Positions 1 to 8,109 of a DNA stretch of 15,861 nucleotides are shown piece by piece (the first letter of the stretch is position 1; each line of letters begins with the position of its first letter). The stretch covers positions 1 through 15,861 of the forward strand of contig CABSBF010000036.1 of the NCBI GenBank assembly GCA_902475855.1, in the 5' to 3' direction. Made by a program: the position numbers and the translations under genes. Below the pieces are notes generated by a model. It worked only from the letters and a program-made list of their open reading frames with translations. It had not been told where the DNA came from and searched no databases. This DNA is from an uncultured Eubacteriales bacterium (GTDB lineage Bacteria; Bacillota; Clostridia; Oscillospirales; Oscillospiraceae).

Positions 1-2332
1 GCTGCGCCATCAGCTCCACGATCTCAAATTCCCGCGGCGTCAGTGCGTCAAAGACTGCCGGGCGGGCGCTTTCGTCTCTTCTCCGTTCTGCCGCCTCGCC
101 AAGCTCGGTGATCTTTCCAATCAGCTCCGTTCTGATCTCGCGCGCCAGCAGGGGCTTCAAGCGCTCATAGTTTTCAACAAACGGCATCACGAAACCGTCC
201 GGCGCAGCGTCGGAAAGCGCCTTTCTCAGCCATGCGTGGGCTTCCTCGCTCTTGCCCAATTTCTCATAGGCTGCCGCTGTCTGGATGCGTAGGTGCAGCG
301 CCACCAGCGCATAGTGCATGGCTTCGCAGACCGGCAGCAGCTCTGCGCTGTACCCCACCACCCGGGCATAAGCGCCTTGGGCAAGATACACCTGGTTTTC
401 GATCATCTCCATCATAGGCTTGCCCGGCGCGAGCAGGTTGATATCGGAGAGGCGGTGCTGCGAGAAGATCTCCGGAATTTTGTCCGTTTCACCGCGCAGG
501 GCATGGTAGTAGGCTCTGGTGGCGCTCCAGAGGTTGATCCACGAGGCGTCGTGATAGCGCAGAAGCTCAGCGTATCGCTCCTCAAAGGTATAGCGCTGCT
601 CCACATCGGTATAGCGCGAGAGCCGCCACGACAGAAAGTCGCAGCAGAGCGCCATGTTGACCTGCCCGTTGTCTTTTACCTGCGCGTAGGCGCGCTCCAG
701 CTCAATATGTGCATCGGTGAAGCGCCCTTGGCAGAACAGCGCCTCGGCGCGCATGATGGTCTCCGCGCCCTGCCCGTGGTGGTTGGCAACCTTGTAATAG
801 TGGGGCATACACTCGTCCATTTCTAAAAGCTCGCTTGCAAGCTCTCCCGGCGCGCGGTAGAACATCATGAGGACGGACGGCGAGCCGAAGGTCCAGCCGC
901 CGCTCGACTGGATGCTGATGGCAGGGCGGGACATCTGCGCGCTGGCGCTGCGGTGCAGGCGGCTCATGGCGCTGATGTCGTTGTAGCAGAGAAAGCTCAG
1001 GATGAGGTCGCATTCGCCCAGCAGGTTGCCGCGCTCTTCTTCGGACAGCTCCGGATGCTCCTCAATGGCCGTCAGCAGCAGTGCCTTCAGCTCCAGCATT
1101 TTGGGGATCAGCCGCCAGGTGAACATCCGGCGCATCAGCACCAGAATGGCGAAGGGATAGGCCTTGAGCGTTTCGGCGGGGCATTTGTCCAGCGCGTCGA
1201 GCACGTCCTCGGGCTTGAGCGAGGCGAGCAAAATGCCCGCATCGCTGCGGATGACCCGCAGCAGCGCGTCGTAATTCCCGCTCTTCCGGTAAGCGGCGAG
1301 GGCGTGGAGATACTGCCGGTGCTGCTCATACCACAGACCGAAGCGCTCCCAATAGCGCTGCTGCGTTTCCGCCGGCATCGCCTGAAAGCTGCGCTCGGCG
1401 CACTCCTTCATCATGTGGTGAAAGCGATAGGTCACGCCGTCCGGCAGGCGCGTGACAAAGGCGTTCTGCTCGGTCAGCAGGGAGAGAATCCGCCCCGCGT
1501 CCGCATCGCCCGTGATGTGCTGCGCCATTTCGGCGCTAAATTCGTCGGCAAGTCCCATGACCGCCAGAAACTCCCGCTGTTTTTGCGGCAGCGGGTCGAT
1601 CATGGCGGCGGTAAAGGTGGCGTAGATGTCCGAATGGCGGCTGGGCAGCACGCCGCGCTCGGAGAGCGTGCGCAGATTCAGATACACGGCGGAAAACCAG
1701 CCCTCGCTCGAATAGAGAAGGCTCTCCACCTGCGCATCGGAAAGCTCCGTGCCGCAGCGGTGGGCATAGACGGCAAGCTCCGTGTGGTTGAGGCGCAGCT
1801 GCTCCGTGCCGATCTGATAGGCCCTTGCCCCCAGCCGCAGCGCCTCCGCTACGGGCAGAAAACGGTCGCGGCTTGCAACGATCAGATGCACGTTTGAAGG
1901 AAGCCTGTTTGCAAGCATACAGAGAAACAGCGAGGCGCGCTTGTCCGTGAGCAGGTGGAAATCGTCGATGAAGAGATAGCAGGGCGTATCACCCGCCAGC
2001 GCGTGGCAGAGATCGTCCACCAGCAGCCCGCCGCCCGCGGCGTCCGTGGGGCAGGGATAGTCCCGTAGGAAGGGAAAGCCCGCGCGGGCAAAGGCCTCCT
2101 GCGTGCTTTTCCAGAAGATCGCAAGGTTGGCGGAGTACACGCTGATGCGGATGATGTGCAGCGCCTCCGCCTTGGCGCGCTCAGCGAGATACCAGTTCAC
2201 TGCCGTGGTCTTTCCGTAGCCCATGGGCGCGACCACGGTGGTCATAGCGCAGCGGGAAATGGGCCGCAGGTTCTCCTGCAACCGCTCGGAGATGTAGATG
2301 GTGTTCAGGTTCCACTTTGCTTTCGGCATCAT
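1..2332 (-). CDS. MalT-like LuxR-family ATP-dependent transcriptional regulator (3' end cut by window)
   Basis: A minus-strand reading frame stays open from ATG 2332 to the window edge (777 residues, no stop). A second ATG follows directly at 2329; AGGAGG at 2338-2343 serves either. Near the N-terminus is a Walker A motif, APMGYGKTT (about residues 35-43), and a Walker B, CYLFIDDFHLL (about 118-128), so this is a STAND/MalT-type signal ATPase. A long helical TPR-like middle follows. The last visible residues, LTPREFEIVELMAQ, are the start of a LuxR/GerE helix-turn-helix, so only about 50 residues should be missing from a roughly 830-residue protein. Family members bind ATP and an inducer, then activate promoters. 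The gene lies downstream of the yfcC terminator and has its own promoter, so it is a separate unit, although it may sense a compound handled by the neighbouring operon (inference). Family assignment is strong; target and ligand unknown. Confidence 0.93.
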   Translation of the reverse strand, partial: MMPKAKWNLNTIYISERLQENLRPISRCAMTTVVAPMGYGKTTAVNWYLAERAKAEALHIIRISVYSANLAIFWKSTQEAFARAGFPFLRDYPCPTDAAGGGLLVDDLCHALAGDTPCYLFIDDFHLLTDKRASLFLCMLANRLPSNVHLIVASRDRFLPVAEALRLGARAYQIGTEQLRLNHTELAVYAHRCGTELSDAQVESLLYSSEGWFSAVYLNLRTLSERGVLPSRHSDIYATFTAAMIDPLPQKQREFLAVMGLADEFSAEMAQHITGDADAGRILSLLTEQNAFVTRLPDGVTYRFHHMMKECAERSFQAMPAETQQRYWERFGLWYEQHRQYLHALAAYRKSGNYDALLRVIRSDAGILLASLKPEDVLDALDKCPAETLKAYPFAILVLMRRMFTWRLIPKMLELKALLLTAIEEHPELSEEERGNLLGECDLILSFLCYNDISAMSRLHRSASAQMSRPAISIQSSGGWTFGSPSVLMMFYRAPGELASELLEMDECMPHYYKVANHHGQGAETIMRAEALFCQGRFTDAHIELERAYAQVKDNGQVNMALCCDFLSWRLSRYTDVEQRYTFEERYAELLRYHDASWINLWSATRAYYHALRGETDKIPEIFSQHRLSDINLLAPGKPMMEMIENQVYLAQGAYARVVGYSAELLPVCEAMHYALVALHLRIQTAAAYEKLGKSEEAHAWLRKALSDAAPDGFVMPFVENYERLKPLLAREIRTELIGKITELGEAAERRRDESARPAVFDALTPREFEIVELMAQ

Positions 2333-2361
2333 GCATTCCTCCTGCCTGCGGCGTTTTTCTG

Positions 2362-2390
2362 ATTATACCATGCAAATCCGGCCGTGGAAA
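2362..2390 (-). promoter_or_regulatory. Promoter of the LuxR-family gene, extended -10
   Basis: On the minus strand TATAAT (2367-2362) is preceded by TGG, giving a TGnTATAAT extended -10. A 17-base spacer separates it from TTTCCA (2390-2385), a 4/6 match to the -35 consensus. It lies about 30 bases before the LuxR start codon. Seen directly in sequence; activity is inferred. Confidence 0.65.
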
Positions 2391-2435
2391 GAGCGATGTT
2401 TCCCCGGCCGGCGCCGCGCTTTTTTCATTCCGCAG

Positions 2436-2477
2436 AAAAAAATCTCCCGCCAGGCATCTGCCGCGGCGGGGGATTTT
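2436..2477 (-). terminator. Intrinsic terminator of the pepD-amidohydrolase-yfcC operon
   Basis: The arms 2439-2451 and 2465-2477 form a 13-base stem with a single G-T pair around a 13-base loop. On the minus strand the stem runs into seven T residues (2442-2436). It lies 23 bases after the yfcC stop and before the LuxR promoter, so it separates the two units. Confidence 0.85.
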
Positions 2478-2499
2478 AGAAGAGAGAGATGGTTTCTGA

Positions 2500-3918
2500 T
2501 TAGAAGGGCCCGAGGTTGATGACCTGTGCCAGAAGCACAAAGGCGAAGCCCGCGACCAGAAGCATGCACCACAGCTTCCAGGAGAAGCGGATCCAATCGC
2601 CGAAGTTCAGCTTGCCCATAGCGAGCATGGCGTGGAGGCTGCCGTAGGTCGGATACAGGTCGTTGGTAAAACCTTCTGCATACTGGTAGGCCAGAACCAG
2701 CACCTGCTGGTTGATGCCCAGCGCCTTGCCCAGCGGGGAGAGGATCGGGATCAGCACAACGGCCTTGGCCTCGCCGGAAATGATGAAGAAGTTCATGACC
2801 ATGACGACGAAGAAGATCGCAAGGAGCGTCAGCAGCAGGCCCTTGTTCTGGAGCAGACCGCTCAGGTAATAGACGATCGTATCGAGGATCTTGCCCTGAC
2901 GCATCAGAGCGGTGATCGCCTGGGCAAATCCCATCATGAACACCACGCTCAGCAGGTCAGCTGCGCCGGTGGTGAAGATACGGCAGGCCTTGCTGGGATT
3001 GATGCCGCACACAAGGACCGTCACAATGGTGGAGATGATGAACACGGCGGACATCTGGTTGAAGGACCACTCGAGCTTTACGCAGCCGTAGGTCTGGACG
3101 ATCAGCGCCACAGCGAAGATCAGCAGGCCGAGCTTCATTTTCAGCGTGAGGGGGATCTCCTCCATCTCGACCTGATTCTGGCCCACGCGCTGGTTCATGT
3201 ATTCCTCTGCGCAGCAGCTCTTGGAGGGGTCGGCCTTGATCTTCTTGCAGTAGAACCAGAAATACGTCACGCCGATCAGGAAGAACACCACCGTGGCGAT
3301 CGTGCGGTAGCCCAGGCCGGAGAAGATGGGCAGGCCGATCATCTGCTGGGAGAAGCCGGTGGTATAGATATTGACAATACCGGCGGTCCAGCCGATCTCA
3401 AGGCCGGCAACGACAACTGCAAAGCCGAGCATACGGTCATAGCCCAGACCCATGACCAGCGTAATAACGATTGGGATAAACGGCATCATGTTCTCAGCCA
3501 TGCCCACAACGCCGCAGATCAGGAACAGCAGGAAAAAGCTTGCAACGATCAGGAATTCTTTTCCCTTTGAATGCGCAATGACCCGATGCACGCCCGCAGT
3601 CAGCGCATCCGTGCTGTCCAGAACGGCCAGCGCGCCCGTCATGACCAGGATGAGCGAGCCGATGCCCATGGCCTTTACGATACCTGCGTTGATCGCCGTA
3701 AAGAAGCCAAAGAAGGTAACAGGGTCATCTCTTTCCACAAAATGGAAGCTGGAAGGGTCGATTTCCTCAATTCCGGACTCCGGATTTTGCACGATGTCGT
3801 ACTCACCGGCGGGGATGATCCACGTCAGCGCCGCCACCAGCAGCATAACGCACAGCAGGATGATGTAGCCGTGCGGCAGTTCAAAAGGCTTTTTCGCCTT
3901 GCGAAGTTCGTTCTTCAT
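2500..3918 (-). CDS. YfcC-family (DcuC/ArcD-like superfamily) membrane carrier
   Basis: 472-residue integral membrane protein with about 12 hydrophobic segments. The N-terminus carries the family signature, a cytoplasmic basic stretch then PHGYIILLCVMLLVAALTW and IIPAGEYD. Central GMAENMMPFIPIV, GYDRMLGFAVV and late AYQYAEGFTNDLYPTYGSL blocks match the YfcC/C4-dicarboxylate anaerobic carrier group (PF03606). Members are thought to move amino acids, peptides or dicarboxylates; substrate is not readable here. The start is ATG 3918: GAGGTG sits 6 bases upstream, and the in-frame GTG at 3927 lies inside that ribosome site. It is the last gene of the operon, 54 bases after the amidohydrolase and followed by a strong terminator. 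With a dipeptidase and an amidohydrolase upstream, the likely job is uptake of a peptide or N-acylated amino acid (inference). Confidence 0.9.
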   Translation of the reverse strand: MKNELRKAKKPFELPHGYIILLCVMLLVAALTWIIPAGEYDIVQNPESGIEEIDPSSFHFVERDDPVTFFGFFTAINAGIVKAMGIGSLILVMTGALAVLDSTDALTAGVHRVIAHSKGKEFLIVASFFLLFLICGVVGMAENMMPFIPIVITLVMGLGYDRMLGFAVVVAGLEIGWTAGIVNIYTTGFSQQMIGLPIFSGLGYRTIATVVFFLIGVTYFWFYCKKIKADPSKSCCAEEYMNQRVGQNQVEMEEIPLTLKMKLGLLIFAVALIVQTYGCVKLEWSFNQMSAVFIISTIVTVLVCGINPSKACRIFTTGAADLLSVVFMMGFAQAITALMRQGKILDTIVYYLSGLLQNKGLLLTLLAIFFVVMVMNFFIISGEAKAVVLIPILSPLGKALGINQQVLVLAYQYAEGFTNDLYPTYGSLHAMLAMGKLNFGDWIRFSWKLWCMLLVAGFAFVLLAQVINLGPF

Positions 3919-3972
3919 AATACACACCTCAATAGTTCTGTTTTCTGTTTCTGTTTTCTCTGTTGCATAGGG

Positions 3973-5598
3973 TTAAGCCTGATACACGCATCGACCTCCT
4001 ACTATGGTTTTAAGGACCTTCAAATTCGGGATGTCGTCTGCGTCTACCTGAAGCGGATTGCGGTCTAAGACCACAAAGTCCGCCCACTTCCCCGGTTCAA
4101 TGGTTCCCACCAGATCTTCCTGCTTGCTCTGATATGCCGCATTGATGGTGCTTGCCAGCAGCGCCTCATATACGCTCAAGCGCTCTGTCTGTCCGATCAC
4201 AGCGCCGCTTTTCGCTTTGCGCGTCACCGCCGTCCAGATGGAGGTCAGCGGGTCCGGCGGCATGACCGGGCAGTCGGTATGCACCGTCGGATGCAGTCCC
4301 ATGTCCATTGCCGTCTTGATCGGGTCCACGTGCTCGCAGCGCTCAGGGCCAAGGTAGGTCGATTCAAAGATATCTCCGTTGGGGTAGAGCGTCGGCACAT
4401 AGAATGTGGGCGTGACCCCCAGCTCCTTCATTTTTTCCAGCTGGTCCATGCGGCTCATCTGCGCATGAACAACGACATGGCGGGGGTCCGGACACGGATT
4501 TTCAAGCTGCGCCTGCTCGTAAGCATAGAGCACATCGTCGATCGCCGCGTCGCCATTGCAGTGGATGTGCATCTGCGCGCCCGCATTGTGCACCTTTTTC
4601 ACCAGCTCCGTCAGCTCCTCCCGGCTCCACACGGGGCTGCCGCAGTAATCCGCGGAACGGTCGGGCAGCTTTGTGTAGTAGGGCTTCGTCAGATAGGCGG
4701 TGCCGCAGCCGATCGAGCCGTCCTGAAATTCCTTTCCGCCGGTCATAAAGAACATGTTTCCCTCGGACTTCACATTCTCTTTTGCGTATTCCGCCGCCGG
4801 CTCCGGCGCGCTCCACAGCGTGCAGCGAATGCCGAGATACCCATGCTTTTCGCCCTCCTGCATGATCTCCGCGTCGCCCACGAGGCCCTGATTGGCCGTG
4901 GTATAGCCTCTGGCGGCATAGTAATCCGTGGCTTCCTTCAGCCCGCGGATCTTTTCATCTCTCGTGCCGAGAAAGCCCAGCTCATCCTTGTACCAGATGA
5001 GATCGACTGCGGTCTCTTCCAGAACGCCGGTGGGCTCTCCCTGCTCGTCCCGGCGGATCACGCCGCCCTGCGGGTCGGGCGTGTTCCGATCGATCCCCGC
5101 GATGCGCAGCGCCATCGAGTTGACATACATGAAATGGGACGTAACATGATCGCAGATCACAGGATGCTCCGTCGAGACCTGATCCAGATCCACGCGCGTC
5201 AGGTGGCGGTGCTCTGCAATGATATTCTGGTCATACCCCGCGCCGATTACGGACTTCCCCTTCGGGGTTCTTTCCGCCTTTTCCCGCAGGATATCCAGAA
5301 CATCCTGAATCCGCTCCACCGGCCCGTAGGGCGGGCAATTCACATTGCTGTAGATCAGTCGCCCCGTGCCGACCTCGACGAAATGGCTGTGGGCGTCATA
5401 AAAGCCCGGAAGCATCGTGCTCCCCGCCAAATCCACCCGCTCGGTGTCCGGCCCTGCCAGCTTCTCTACATCCGCCCGGCTTCCGCAGGCCAGTATCACA
5501 CCGTCCTTGACCGCGACCGCCTCAAGCGTTGCATCGCAGCCGGTCAGCGGCAAAATGGTTCCGCCGCTATAAATGATGTCTGCATGCTCTTGTGCCAT
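3973..5598 (-). CDS. YtcJ-type metal-dependent amidohydrolase
   Basis: 541 residues, the usual length for the YtcJ/amidohydrolase-3 family (PF07969). The TIM-barrel metal ligands are visible: DAHSHF (His70, His72), GGKEFQDGSIG (Lys289, the probable bridging lysine), MHIHCNGD (His344/His346), VVVHAQ (His378) and HTDCPV (Asp442). A C-terminal composite beta-sandwich ends with the typical GTIEPGKWADFVVLDRNP segment. Such enzymes hydrolyse C-N bonds of amides, N-acyl or N-formyl amines or cyclic imides; the substrate is not known. There is no signal peptide, so it acts in the cytoplasm. AGGAG lies about 9 bases before ATG 5598. It sits between pepD (65 bases upstream) and yfcC (54 bases downstream), all on the minus strand, suggesting one transcript in which a carrier imports a compound that the two hydrolases degrade. 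Confidence 0.92.
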   Translation of the reverse strand: MAQEHADIIYSGGTILPLTGCDATLEAVAVKDGVILACGSRADVEKLAGPDTERVDLAGSTMLPGFYDAHSHFVEVGTGRLIYSNVNCPPYGPVERIQDVLDILREKAERTPKGKSVIGAGYDQNIIAEHRHLTRVDLDQVSTEHPVICDHVTSHFMYVNSMALRIAGIDRNTPDPQGGVIRRDEQGEPTGVLEETAVDLIWYKDELGFLGTRDEKIRGLKEATDYYAARGYTTANQGLVGDAEIMQEGEKHGYLGIRCTLWSAPEPAAEYAKENVKSEGNMFFMTGGKEFQDGSIGCGTAYLTKPYYTKLPDRSADYCGSPVWSREELTELVKKVHNAGAQMHIHCNGDAAIDDVLYAYEQAQLENPCPDPRHVVVHAQMSRMDQLEKMKELGVTPTFYVPTLYPNGDIFESTYLGPERCEHVDPIKTAMDMGLHPTVHTDCPVMPPDPLTSIWTAVTRKAKSGAVIGQTERLSVYEALLASTINAAYQSKQEDLVGTIEPGKWADFVVLDRNPLQVDADDIPNLKVLKTIVGGRCVYQA

Positions 5599-5663
5599 AT
5601 TTCCACTCCTTACTTACATCTGATTTCCAGAAATTACAGAAATTTGTGATATGCTTCTTCCGC

Positions 5664-7115
5664 TCACCGGCAGCGCGCCAGAATATTGCACAGAAGCCGG
5701 TAGACCCTGCGGACGGAGGAAATGCTCATCTCCTCCGAAGGGGAATGAAAGTTCCAGCAGTCCGGGCCGATGGAGATGGCGTCCAGCTCCGGCTTCTTCT
5801 CTGAAAAGAAGCCGACCTCCAGCCCTGCATGGACCGTGAGATATTGCGCATCGCAGCCGAACAGCTCGCGATAGGCTTCGCTCGCAATCGACCTGAGCCG
5901 GGACTCCGGCTGGAAAGACCAGGAAGGATAGAACCGATCCGTCGTGCATTTTCCGCCCAGCATCTTAGCCAGCCGGCAAAGCCGCTGGTATAGGTAATTG
6001 CCGAGGCTGGGGCGGGCGGAGCGGATCTCATAGACGATCCGCAGCCCCTCTTCGGTGAGGAAAAGCTCCCCCATATTGTCGGAGGTATCCACAAGACCCG
6101 TCAGCGTTTCGTTCATCTGATAGATCCCGTCCGGGGACAAAAGCGCGGCTGTGAGCAGCGCGTCAGGCGCGGCGCACCACGCCGGCCGCTCGGCGGAAGC
6201 AAGCGACACTGTCAGCTGCGCGCCGGAGGCCGACAGCTCCATGGCGAACGCATCTTTAAGCTGCTCGACGGCCGAGCGGAGCTTCTCCTGCGCTCCGGCA
6301 GGAAAACAAACGACCGCAGACGCATCGCGCGGGATCGCAAGGCGGAAGCTGCCGCCCGCGACCGGGCCAAGCTGAAAGGGGATGCCCTGCTCTTCAAGCG
6401 CAAGAAGGAGGCGAACCAGCAGGGAGATGGCGTTTCCGTGCCCCCGGTGGATATCTTCGCCGGAATGGCCTCCCAGAAGGCCGGAGACCGTCAGCGTACA
6501 GGCGATCCAGCCCTCTGGAACCGCTCCGCTCTCCACGGACACTTTCAGCTCCGCCGCCTGACCGCCGCAGCTTCCGCAGAGGAACTCCCGGTCGCAGCAG
6601 TGGTCCAGATTGATCAGGTACTTGCTGCGCATCGCAGCGGTATCAAAACCGGCGGCGCCGGAGAAATCTTCCTCCTCGGCGGTGGTGAACAGGACCTCCA
6701 GCGCAGGATGCGGCAGGCTGTCGTCCTCCAGAACGGACAGCGCGAGCGCCACGCCGATTCCATCGTCCGCGCCCAGTGTTGTGCAGCCGTTGGTATTGAT
6801 CCGGTCGCCTTCGATCTGCCACCGGATGGGATCGGTCTCAAAGTCGTGCGCTGCGCCCGACGCTTTTTCACAGACCATGTCCATGTGCGCCTGAAGCATC
6901 ACGCCGGGAGCATTTTCGTACTCCGCGGCGGCGGGCTTTCTGATCAGCACGTTCCTGTGCGCATCCCGATGGGCTTCAAGCCCGCGCTCGCAGGCCCAGT
7001 CGAACAGATACCGGCTGATCTGTTCCTCGCGGAAGCTGGGGTGCGGAATCTGACACAAGGTGTGAAAATGGCGGAATACCGGTTCTTGCAACAGACGCTC
7101 CTGTTCTGCATTCAT
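5664..7115 (-). CDS. pepD: Aminoacyl-histidine dipeptidase / cytosol non-specific dipeptidase (M20C)
   Basis: 483 residues, matching PepD (about 485). Di-zinc residues are all present: HMDM (His77, Asp79), GADDG (Asp117), AEEED (catalytic Glu147, Glu148), NLDH (Asp171) and the distal NFHSPSE histidine (His457). The family cleaves Xaa-His and many other unblocked dipeptides in the cytoplasm. There is no signal peptide. The start ATG 7115 has AGGAGA 7 bases upstream. This is the first gene of the operon; a good promoter with an overlapping palindrome lies about 60 bases upstream, pointing to repression by the adjacent TetR protein. Its pairing with an amidohydrolase and a YfcC carrier suggests a peptide-use pathway. 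The M20C assignment is firm; the in vivo dipeptide is unknown. Confidence 0.93.
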   Translation of the reverse strand: MNAEQERLLQEPVFRHFHTLCQIPHPSFREEQISRYLFDWACERGLEAHRDAHRNVLIRKPAAAEYENAPGVMLQAHMDMVCEKASGAAHDFETDPIRWQIEGDRINTNGCTTLGADDGIGVALALSVLEDDSLPHPALEVLFTTAEEEDFSGAAGFDTAAMRSKYLINLDHCCDREFLCGSCGGQAAELKVSVESGAVPEGWIACTLTVSGLLGGHSGEDIHRGHGNAISLLVRLLLALEEQGIPFQLGPVAGGSFRLAIPRDASAVVCFPAGAQEKLRSAVEQLKDAFAMELSASGAQLTVSLASAERPAWCAAPDALLTAALLSPDGIYQMNETLTGLVDTSDNMGELFLTEEGLRIVYEIRSARPSLGNYLYQRLCRLAKMLGGKCTTDRFYPSWSFQPESRLRSIASEAYRELFGCDAQYLTVHAGLEVGFFSEKKPELDAISIGPDCWNFHSPSEEMSISSVRRVYRLLCNILARCR

Positions 7116-7165
7116 AGCAACGTCTCCTATTCGTAGTCGTTCCTGTCGTCATCTGGATTATATTG

Positions 7166-7177
7166 TAATCATGATTA
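7166..7177. promoter_or_regulatory. Putative TetR operator on the pepD operon promoter
   Basis: TAATCATGATTA is a perfect 12-base palindrome overlapping the -10 box. Almost the same sequence (one central base different) overlaps the -10 box of the EamA gene at 8049-8060. Both flank the tetR gene, which makes that repressor the likely binder. Binding is inferred. Confidence 0.65.
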
Positions 7178-7202
7178 TGTTTTCTGTTTGGCGAAAAGTC
7201 AA
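7174..7202 (-). promoter_or_regulatory. Promoter of the pepD-amidohydrolase-yfcC operon
   Basis: On the minus strand TTGACT (7202-7197) is followed by exactly 17 bases and CATAAT (7179-7174), 10 of 12 matches to the sigma-70/sigma-A consensus. It points at pepD, about 60 bases before the start codon. The -10 box is overlapped by the palindrome at 7166-7177. Confidence 0.8.
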
Positions 7203-7242
7203 CTGTTTTTTATTTTATATTGCCCCATTCTGTAAAATAAAC

Positions 7243-7283
7243 AAAAAACGCGGGGAACCTTTGTGCAGTTCCCCACGTTTTTT
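7243..7283 (-). terminator. Intrinsic terminator of the first tetR gene
   Basis: A 16-base stem (7243-7258 with 7268-7283), read on the minus strand with one G-U pair and a 9-base loop, ends in six T residues. It follows the tetR stop by about 20 bases and lies upstream of the pepD promoter. Confidence 0.85.
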
Positions 7284-7304
7284 GTCGATATATTTCCCCT
7301 TGGT

Positions 7305-7982
7305 TCAGCGTCCCGCCGCCAATAGGTATTCAAATTCCCTGTTGAACTCTTCCTCGTGCGCCGCGCGGTCGTAGCCCTGACGCTTCAAAGAGGCTTCATA
7401 CAGGAAGTTCTGGTGAAGCGCAACGACCAGATCGGATGTGATCTGCGCTTTATCCGCCCGGAGATCCTTCTCCTCCACCATGCGCTCTATCATCGCCTTG
7501 TCTCGCTCGGTCATGCTCCCCTGCACCAGCATATTCTGCATTTCCTTGCTCAGGTGATCCAGCTCGTTGGGAAAGAGCACATGGTAATAGAGATCCAGAA
7601 CGGAGGACAGCTGGTCCCGATACTTTCCAAAAAAGATATGGTGGTAGATTTCAGGATCGTCCAGCGCGTGCTTATTGAAGCAGTGGTAAACGGTGCGATA
7701 CTGTTCGATCGCCCGCATATCCGGCTTCAGCTTGGCCTCCAGCTCGGCAACATAGTCCCGCAGGTAGCACAGCGAACCAAACATGATCAGCTGATCCAGG
7801 TCGTTGAAGTAATTATAAATCGTTGCGCTGTTGTAGCCCGCCTCCGTCGCAATTCCGCGAATGGTCAAATTCTCGATTCCATCCCGGCGGAGCAGTTTTT
7901 CCGTTGCCTCAATGAAGTAAATCATGATCCGCTTTCGCTTCAGCGTCAGGTCATAATCCAGTGCTTTGTTTTCCAAATCCAT
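7305..7982 (-). CDS. TetR-family transcriptional regulator (neighbour of pepD operon and EamA exporter)
   Basis: 225 residues. The N-terminal TetR helix-turn-helix is clear: KRIMIYFIEATEKLL, then NLTIRGIATEAGYNSATIYNYF (about residues 39-59), followed by a helical ligand-binding domain typical in length. The ATG at 7982 is preferred; AAAGGA lies 11 bases upstream, a slightly long spacing. A TTG at 8015 would add 11 residues but has no ribosome site. The gene lies between two transcription units whose promoters carry the same palindrome, so it most likely represses both the pepD operon and the EamA gene. A TATAAT on the minus strand (8062-8057) inside the second palindrome suggests autoregulation too. 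The ligand is unknown; a peptide or amino-acid derivative is a reasonable guess. Confidence 0.9.
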   Translation of the reverse strand: MDLENKALDYDLTLKRKRIMIYFIEATEKLLRRDGIENLTIRGIATEAGYNSATIYNYFNDLDQLIMFGSLCYLRDYVAELEAKLKPDMRAIEQYRTVYHCFNKHALDDPEIYHHIFFGKYRDQLSSVLDLYYHVLFPNELDHLSKEMQNMLVQGSMTERDKAMIERMVEEKDLRADKAQITSDLVVALHQNFLYEASLKRQGYDRAAHEEEFNREFEYLLAAGR

Positions 7983-8023
7983 CGGATTACCCGTCCTTTC
8001 ATCTGAAAATTTCAAAAATAAGG

Positions 8024-8052
8024 TTGACAGGAGAAATATATCTCAATATAAT
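8024..8052 (+). promoter_or_regulatory. Consensus promoter of the EamA transporter gene
   Basis: TTGACA (8024-8029), a 17-base spacer and TATAAT (8047-8052) are a perfect sigma-70/sigma-A match, 58 bases before the start codon. A promoter this strong usually needs repression, and the palindrome on its -10 box supports that. Confidence 0.88.
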
Positions 8053-8062
8053 CACGATTATA
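8047..8062. promoter_or_regulatory. Putative TetR operator between tetR and the EamA gene
   Basis: TATAATCACGATTATA is a 16-base inverted repeat with one mismatched central pair. It contains the -10 box of the plus-strand promoter and, on the other strand, a TATAAT that could serve tetR. The core TAATCACGATTA differs by one base from the palindrome at 7166-7177. A weaker half-site (TATGATTGAT) follows at 8076-8085. Confidence 0.65.
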
Positions 8063-8109
8063 ATCTAATCTTGACTATGATTGATCGTTTTATCGGAAAG
8101 GATGATACT

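Noticed and set aside
4279..5649. 456-codon plus-strand open frame opposite the amidohydrolase
   Set aside because: Shadow of a clearly recognisable enzyme with intact metal ligands on the minus strand.
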